From Candidatus Onthousia faecipullorum (GTDB lineage: Bacteria; Bacillota_I; Bacilli_A; RF39; UBA660): a stretch of DNA of 39,051 nucleotides. Positions 35,279-39,051 of this stretch are shown here, piece by piece. The position numbers and the translations under genes were made by a program. Below the pieces are notes generated by a model. It was not told the origin of the DNA and did not search any database. It saw only the letters and a program-made list of their open reading frames with translations. Each line of letters opens with the position of its first letter. Position 1 is the stretch's first letter. The stretch lies in contig DVKQ01000059.1 in assembly GCA_018715925.1 (NCBI GenBank), positions 1-39,051 of the forward strand. Direction: 5' to 3'.

Positions 35279-35359
35279 ATTATTAGAAAAATAGACTTTT
35301 TAGTTACTGCTTTAATCATAATTATCTTCTTATTAATCGCCTTGCTTTTCGTAAAGTAA
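35279..35359 (+). CDS. Hydrophobic peptide, candidate type I toxin (copy 2), with ATT in the start position
   Basis: AAGGAGG (35264-35270) is followed eight bases later by an open frame starting ATT-ATT-AGA. It encodes a basic start (IRKIDF), a hydrophobic helix (LVTALIIIIFLLIALLF) and a C-terminal Lys, about 26 residues. Aligned with copy 1, the ATG of copy 1 falls on ATT here. Either the toxin starts at a rare AUU codon, giving very low translation, or the copy has lost its start. The promoter, antisense promoter and paired mRNA ends are all intact. Confidence 0.5.
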   Translation: MIRKIDFLVTALIIIIFLLIALLFVK

Positions 35360-35373
35360 ACACCAAATAAGAA

Positions 35374-35487
35374 AAGTACTTAATCGCAAGATTAAGTACT
35401 TAAACCTAAAAAAATAATAGGGGCAAGACTCAATTCTGGCAAATTAAGTATTTCCCTCATTTTTTATTGTATGAAAATTTTTCTTAC
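35374..35487 (-). ncRNA. Putative antisense RNA of peptide locus 2
   Basis: On the minus strand TTGCAC (35522-35517), 17-base spacer, TAAGAT (35499-35494), predicted start near 35487. A perfect 12-bp hairpin, AAGTACTTAATC (35374-35385)/GATTAAGTACTT (35390-35401) with GCAA loop, is followed on the minus strand by TTCTTATTT, a good terminator. Predicted length about 115 bases, same layout as copy 1. Confidence 0.55.
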
Positions 35488-35531
35488 ATATACATCTTAT
35501 CATATAAGTATCTTTCGTGCAAGAGTTTTTC

Positions 35532-35560
35532 TTTACTTTTGATCTAAAATATGGTAAAAT
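35532..35560 (+). promoter_or_regulatory. Promoter of dinG
   Basis: TTTACT (35532-35537), 17-base spacer, TAAAAT (35555-35560), 30 bases before the ATG at 35590. Confidence 0.6.
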
Positions 35561-35589
35561 AAACACTACTTAAGAGGGGTGGTTTGGTT

Positions 35590-37587
35590 ATGAGTATTTG
35601 GAAAGAAAAACTTAGCTTTGATCCTAAATTATATGAAGAAGTAGATTCATTTTTTGAAAATTTACATGATAATGAAACCTTAGAATATCGTACTGTTCAA
35701 CATACTATGGCTTTAGATATAGTGGATGCTATTAAAAATAAAGAAATATTATTAATGGAAGCAGGAGTAGGTAGTGGTAAATCTTGGGGATATTTAGTAC
35801 CTTTGTTATATGCAAGTAAAGATAAAGAACACTTTAAAGGATTTTTAATCTCCACTTCTTCTATCGCTCTACAAGAACAATTAAAAACTGAAATAGAGAA
35901 ACTATCTAAAATGTTAAATGTAGATATTCCTATTACTATCGCTAAAGGGCGTAATAACTTTATTTGTAAAAAGCGTCTTGATGATTATATTAAACATCAT
36001 GATGAAGATAAAAATTTAAAAGAATTAGAGAAAAAAGTTAATGGTGGACATATTGATAAAGAAGAGTATCAAGATATCCCTATTCATGTTTGGAAGAAAA
36101 TAAATATTAATTACGTTAATTGTAGTAGTTGTATATATAAAAATACTTGTGAATATATTTTAAAACGTGAAAAATGGAAAGAATCTAAATATGTTATATG
36201 TAATCATGATTTATTAATAGAAGCATTAAAAAGAGATAATAATGATTTAATTTTACAAGATCCCTCTATATTAGTTGTAGATGAAGCTCATAACTTAGAA
36301 GAAAAAATTAGAAATTCATATAAGAATAGTATATCTAAAAGTAAATTAGAAGCTTTAATATTAAAAATTAACTTTATGATAAGTGATGATGAGAGTCTTG
36401 ATGGTTATGAAAATAATCCTATTATTGAATCTTTGAATAAAGTATTTAGAATGATTAGTACAAAGGCTAAATATAAATATCGTAAAAATGCTAAAGAAAA
36501 TATAGAAGTTTTTGATGAAGAGACTAGTGGTTTTGATATATCTTCTTCTTTAAAAGAAGAAATAGTTAATTTAATTAATAGATTAGAGAATCTTATTAAG
36601 GAATCTAGTAATTATAAATATTTAGATAAAAGACTAATTAGTACTATTAATATATTAAAAGACTATATTAAAGTATTTAAAGACTTAATTAGTGATAATA
36701 GTGAAAATATATATTGGGCATCGTTTCTTCCTAATACTAAAAGTCATATAACCTTAGAATATGTTAAAAAAGATATTTATAAACAGGCTGCTAGACTTTT
36801 AAGTAATAATAATTATGCTAAAGTATTTACTTCTGCTACTATGACAACTGGTGATGGAGATTATAATTATTTTGCTAATAACTTAGGGCTTAATAGAATA
36901 AATGGAGTACCTATAATAAGAGAATATCCTGGTAAGTCACCCTTTGATTATGATAATGATGCACTTTTATATTTAAGTAAAGACTGTATATCTCCTAAGA
37001 GCTCAGATAGAGAACTATATCTAGATTCTATTGCAACTAAAGTAGATGAGTTAATTAATATTACTGAAGGTAGAAGTTTGGTACTATTTACATCTAAAGA
37101 AGATATGAAAAGAGTGTATAGTAAAGTTACTATGAATAATCATGACTTTAATATTATGTTACAGACTGATGATGTTAGTGCTGATACCTTAAAGATAAGA
37201 TTTAAAGAAGATGAGAGTTCTGTATTATTTGCAACAGGTTCTTTCTTTGAAGGGATAGATGTAAAGGGTGAGGCCTTAGAAAATGTTATTATTACTAAGT
37301 TACCTTTTCCAGTAGTTAATCCTATTATAGAAGAAAAAGCTAGTCATTTTAGAGATGGATTTAGAGAAGTATATTTGCCAGAGATGATTATTAAACTAAA
37401 ACAAGGAGCAGGAAGACTTATCAGAAGTTCTACTGATAAAGGTATTGTTTCAATACTTGATTCTAGATATAAAGAGTATCAAGATGTAATACTAGAGTCT
37501 TTACCATTTGGTAACTGTACTACTGATATTGAAGAAGTAAAGGCCTTTGCTACTAATAAATTAGGTATTACTAAAATAAAAAAATAG
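35590..37587 (+). CDS. dinG: DinG/XPD-type iron-sulfur DNA helicase
   Basis: 665-residue superfamily 2 helicase. It has Walker A EAGVGSGKS (about 57-65), DEAH box VVDEAHNLEE, motif SATM, and the C-terminal GAGRLIRS motif. Four cysteines, Cys126 then Cys178-x2-Cys181-x5-Cys187, sit between motifs I and II, the site of the 4Fe-4S cluster of DinG/XPD proteins. It unwinds DNA 5' to 3', including R-loops and repair structures. It lacks the N-terminal exonuclease domain of the Bacillus-type DinG (about 930 residues), so it is the E. coli-like or YoaA-like form. I use the ATG at 35590 with GAGGGGTGG upstream. Own promoter at 35532. Confidence 0.87.
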   Translation: MSIWKEKLSFDPKLYEEVDSFFENLHDNETLEYRTVQHTMALDIVDAIKNKEILLMEAGVGSGKSWGYLVPLLYASKDKEHFKGFLISTSSIALQEQLKTEIEKLSKMLNVDIPITIAKGRNNFICKKRLDDYIKHHDEDKNLKELEKKVNGGHIDKEEYQDIPIHVWKKININYVNCSSCIYKNTCEYILKREKWKESKYVICNHDLLIEALKRDNNDLILQDPSILVVDEAHNLEEKIRNSYKNSISKSKLEALILKINFMISDDESLDGYENNPIIESLNKVFRMISTKAKYKYRKNAKENIEVFDEETSGFDISSSLKEEIVNLINRLENLIKESSNYKYLDKRLISTINILKDYIKVFKDLISDNSENIYWASFLPNTKSHITLEYVKKDIYKQAARLLSNNNYAKVFTSATMTTGDGDYNYFANNLGLNRINGVPIIREYPGKSPFDYDNDALLYLSKDCISPKSSDRELYLDSIATKVDELINITEGRSLVLFTSKEDMKRVYSKVTMNNHDFNIMLQTDDVSADTLKIRFKEDESSVLFATGSFFEGIDVKGEALENVIITKLPFPVVNPIIEEKASHFRDGFREVYLPEMIIKLKQGAGRLIRSSTDKGIVSILDSRYKEYQDVILESLPFGNCTTDIEEVKAFATNKLGITKIKK

Positions 37588-37597
37588 AATAAAATAT

Positions 37598-37626
37598 TTG
37601 ACAAGTGTGTAAAATAATAGTATATT
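37598..37626 (+). promoter_or_regulatory. Promoter of the T-box leader
   Basis: TTGACA (37598-37603), 17-base spacer, TATATT (37621-37626); start predicted near 37633. Confidence 0.8.
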
Positions 37627-37632
37627 AATAAC

Positions 37633-37912
37633 ATCAAAAACATTGATGAAAAGAAGTAACTATTTCTAATCTTTAAAAGAGAGCTTGTGGTTGGTGGAAA
37701 CAAGTAAAGTGTGGATAGTGAATAACATTTCGGAGTGCTTAAAGAAATTAAGTAGACTAAGCCGGGTGCAGACCGTTACATTTGCTAGATTTGATAGAAT
37801 CGAAAAAGTGATTATAAAGTTAATAATTCCTTTATAATAAATTGGGTGGCACCGCGGAAGACTAGTTTCGTCCCATAGTACTATAAGTATTATGGTATAA
37901 GACTAGTCTTTT
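37633..37912 (+). ncRNA. T-box riboswitch, asparagine type (specifier AAC)
   Basis: Stem I begins around GATGAAAAGAAGTA (37645-37658) and continues with AGAGAGC-TTGTGGTTGGTGG. GAA-T-AAC-ATTTCGGAG (37730-37743) aligns base for base with the specifier region of the well-known glyQS leader (GAA-A-GGC-A...), making AAC (Asn) the specifier, followed by the required purine. The T-box GGGTGGCACCGCGG is at 37844-37857; its TGGC pairs with a tRNA ending GCCA, i.e. discriminator G, as in tRNA-Asn. The terminator stem is AAGACTAGT (37858-37866)/ACTAGTCTT (37902-37910) plus TTATT; the antiterminator partner CGTCCC is at 37870-37875. Uncharged tRNA-Asn should switch the downstream gene on. Confidence 0.85.
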
Positions 37913-37938
37913 ATTATTTATTAGAAAGGATGATTTTT

Positions 37939-38553
37939 ATGTATGAATTAGGAATGATTGATAAGTTATCTAAAAGTTTTAGATTATCAAAAGAAGAATC
38001 TCATCGTATTGAGATGACTAAAGAAGCTTTTCAATTTTGTAAAAAATTAGAGAAAAGGGGAATCCATTTTGATCGCTGTATAAGACATGAAGAAACGACT
38101 GGATGTGTTGATTATAGTAGGTGGAGTTATTGCTTAGGTGATGATTATGCTGTAGGTAAACACTTATTAGTTCAAGAAAGAAAAGGAGATAAGAATAAAT
38201 ATCTAGTTATAACTGATAGTTCTAAACAAGTAGATTTAAAAGCTTTAAAAGAAGAATTATCTTGCCGTAAACTAGAGTTTGTTAGTCCTAGTGATATGGA
38301 GAGTTTAATTAATGCGACACCTGGTAATGTTTCTATATTTAACATGATATATGATGAAAATAAAGAAATTAATTTAATTATAGATGAAGATCTATTAGAG
38401 GCAAGTGAAGTAGCTTTTCATCCCTTATATAATGGTATGAGTATATTTATGCCACTATCTGAATGCTTTAATTTTCTTGAAACTATAGGTAGAAGTGCTG
38501 AAGTTATGGCAATTCCTGCAAAGAAAGAAGAAAAAGTTTTAATAAAACAATAA
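37939..38553 (+). CDS. YbaK/ProX-superfamily aminoacyl-tRNA deacylase-like protein under T-box control
   Basis: 204 residues. The C-terminal ~150 match the YbaK/ProX fold: GDDYAVGKHLLVQ (Lys at the catalytic-region position), KQVDLKALKEELSCRKLEFVSP, TPGNVSIFNMIYDE, LIIDEDLL, and a GFHP-like AFHPLYNGMSIFM. An N-terminal helical extension of ~45 residues (LSKSFRLSKEESHRIEMTKEA) and a Cys/His-bearing segment (FDRCIRHEETTGCVDY) are not in the paralogue at 19882. I chose the ATG at 37939 with GAAAGGA nine bases upstream. It sits 27 bases behind a T-box terminator reading AAC, so it should be induced when Asn-tRNA is scarce. Known family members edit Pro, Ala, Ser or Thr tRNAs; an Asn link is not described to my knowledge. 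Confidence 0.75.
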   Translation: MYELGMIDKLSKSFRLSKEESHRIEMTKEAFQFCKKLEKRGIHFDRCIRHEETTGCVDYSRWSYCLGDDYAVGKHLLVQERKGDKNKYLVITDSSKQVDLKALKEELSCRKLEFVSPSDMESLINATPGNVSIFNMIYDENKEINLIIDEDLLEASEVAFHPLYNGMSIFMPLSECFNFLETIGRSAEVMAIPAKKEEKVLIKQ

Positions 38554-38657
38554 TAATGATATACTGATGCTTATGAAATTGATCAATATATGAAAAAAAA
38601 TCTAAAGGACTAAATATAGACGAAATAATAAATAAATAGATAGTGAGATGATTAATA

Positions 38658-39051
38658 ATGAATAAAAATGCTGAAGAAGTTTTATTAAAATTAGGATATA
38701 GTAAAGAGGATGCAGAAAATATTCTAAATAATGAATCATTAGTAAGTTTTAAGGGAGATACTTTAGTTGTTCGTATAAAAATAAATTTTGAATGTTTAAT
38801 AGCGTTAGGCTATAGTAAAGAAGATGTCTTAAAAATGACAAAACAATTTCCTTCTTTATATGGATTAAGTATAGAAAATATAAAAAAGAAAATAGGAGAT
38901 TTGATGTCACTAGGATATAGTAAAGAAGATGTCCTAAAGATGACAAAACTTCTTCCATCTTTATATAATTTAAGTATAGAAAATATAAAAAAGAAAATAG
39001 AAGATTTAATATTATTAGGTTATACTAAAGAAGATGTCCTAAAGATGACAA
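38658..39051 (+). CDS. mTERF-like helical repeat protein (3' end outside window)
   Basis: 131 residues are visible and the frame is open at the window end. After a degenerate first unit (LLKLGYSKEDAENIL), 35-residue units follow at residues 47-81, 82-116 and 117 onward. Each reads L-x-x-LGYSKEDVLKMTK-xx-PSLY-x-LSIENIKKKI-x-D. This is the mTERF pattern: two helices, the conserved Pro of the 'xxFPxLL' turn, then LS-x-E-N and a third helix. mTERF proteins bind nucleic acid in mitochondria and chloroplasts. The ribosome site is weak (GTGAGATG). It lies 104 bases after the T-box-controlled gene with no terminator between, so it could be in the same transcript. Other superhelical repeat families (TALE-like) share this unit length; mTERF fits the motif better. 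Confidence 0.65.
   Translation, partial: MNKNAEEVLLKLGYSKEDAENILNNESLVSFKGDTLVVRIKINFECLIALGYSKEDVLKMTKQFPSLYGLSIENIKKKIGDLMSLGYSKEDVLKMTKLLPSLYNLSIENIKKKIEDLILLGYTKEDVLKMT
38796..39051 (+). repeat. Near-identical 105-bp coding repeats in the mTERF-like gene
   Basis: Units at 38796-38900 and 38901-39005 and a partial unit from 39006 align without gaps. Long identical stretches (e.g. AGTATAGAAAATATAAAAAA and TATAGTAAAGAAGATGTC) show recent duplication. Differences cluster at repeat positions 2-3, 17-18 and 23. Confidence 0.9.

Larger units (their letters stand above)
34556..35515. repeat. Tandem duplication of dnaJ end + terminator + peptide/antisense locus
   Basis: Unit 1 runs from 34556 and unit 2 from 35033, offset 477 at the start. 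Conserved blocks are the dnaJ 3' end, the terminator, the promoter spacing, and a 51-base identical block (34954-35004 and 35465-35515). Peptide sequences and leader regions have diverged strongly between the units while the promoters have not. Apart from the listed elements I see no further gene between 34654 and 35589. Confidence 0.85.

Noticed and set aside
38749-38958. Minus-strand ORF opposite the mTERF-like repeats
   Set aside because: It repeats only because the plus-strand gene does; no start signals.

Overview
The window is strongly AT-rich. It carries full-length Gram-positive gene sets (hrcA-grpE-dnaK-dnaJ, a Bce-type peptide-sensing module, helD, dinG, nnrD and a T-box riboswitch), and no outer-membrane functions are visible. 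All clear tryptophans use TGG, several genes end in TGA (bceR, the Gre-factor gene, a Nudix gene), and no real gene is interrupted by repeated TGA, so the standard bacterial code (11) applies. Together this suggests an uncultured gut-type low-GC Bacillota or Mycoplasmatota lineage (RF39/Erysipelotrichia-like). The exact taxon cannot be fixed from the sequence alone.

Layout. 2-1726 is the 3' part of a large secreted protein with a duplicated domain. 1843-5579 is a MacB-like ABC ATPase with a long coiled-coil FtsX permease. 5678-8286 is helD with an overlapping Gre-factor gene, both encoding proteins of families that reach into the RNA polymerase secondary channel; its leader looks like an attenuator. 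8510-9332 is a phage-type BECR/LPD-like gene followed by a tandem array of hairpins that re-encode its C-terminus. 9424-13978 is a complete bceRSAB module. 14193-15313 is an XRE/KilA-N pair. 15414-19713 holds a HAD hydrolase, an Asp-box membrane protein and a cluster of nucleotide-hydrolase-type genes, two of which look like deletion-made chimeras. 19882-22566 has a ProX-like aminoacyl-tRNA deacylase facing a small protein plus an acyl-adenylating enzyme. 22643-25296 is a hybrid histidine kinase with an HPt-REC partner. nnrD, a kinase-fold protein, tRNA-Arg(UCU) and two small surface/pilin-like proteins follow.

28059-34677 is the heat-shock operon with a CIRCE-like operator and an M3 peptidase gene inserted between dnaK and dnaJ. 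Directly after dnaJ come two tandem copies of what looks like a type I toxin-antitoxin locus: a short hydrophobic peptide, a convergent antisense promoter and paired 5'/3' ends. They are separated by a duplicated dnaJ 3' end. DinG follows. An asparagine-type T-box leader (specifier AAC, acceptor-pairing TGGC) precedes a second YbaK/ProX-family protein. The window ends inside a gene of near-identical 35-residue mTERF-like repeats.

The most unusual items are the mTERF-like repeat gene next to the T-box/deacylase unit, the twin antisense-controlled peptide loci behind dnaJ, the hairpin array behind the BECR-like gene, and the helD-gre operon with its mutually exclusive leader hairpins.
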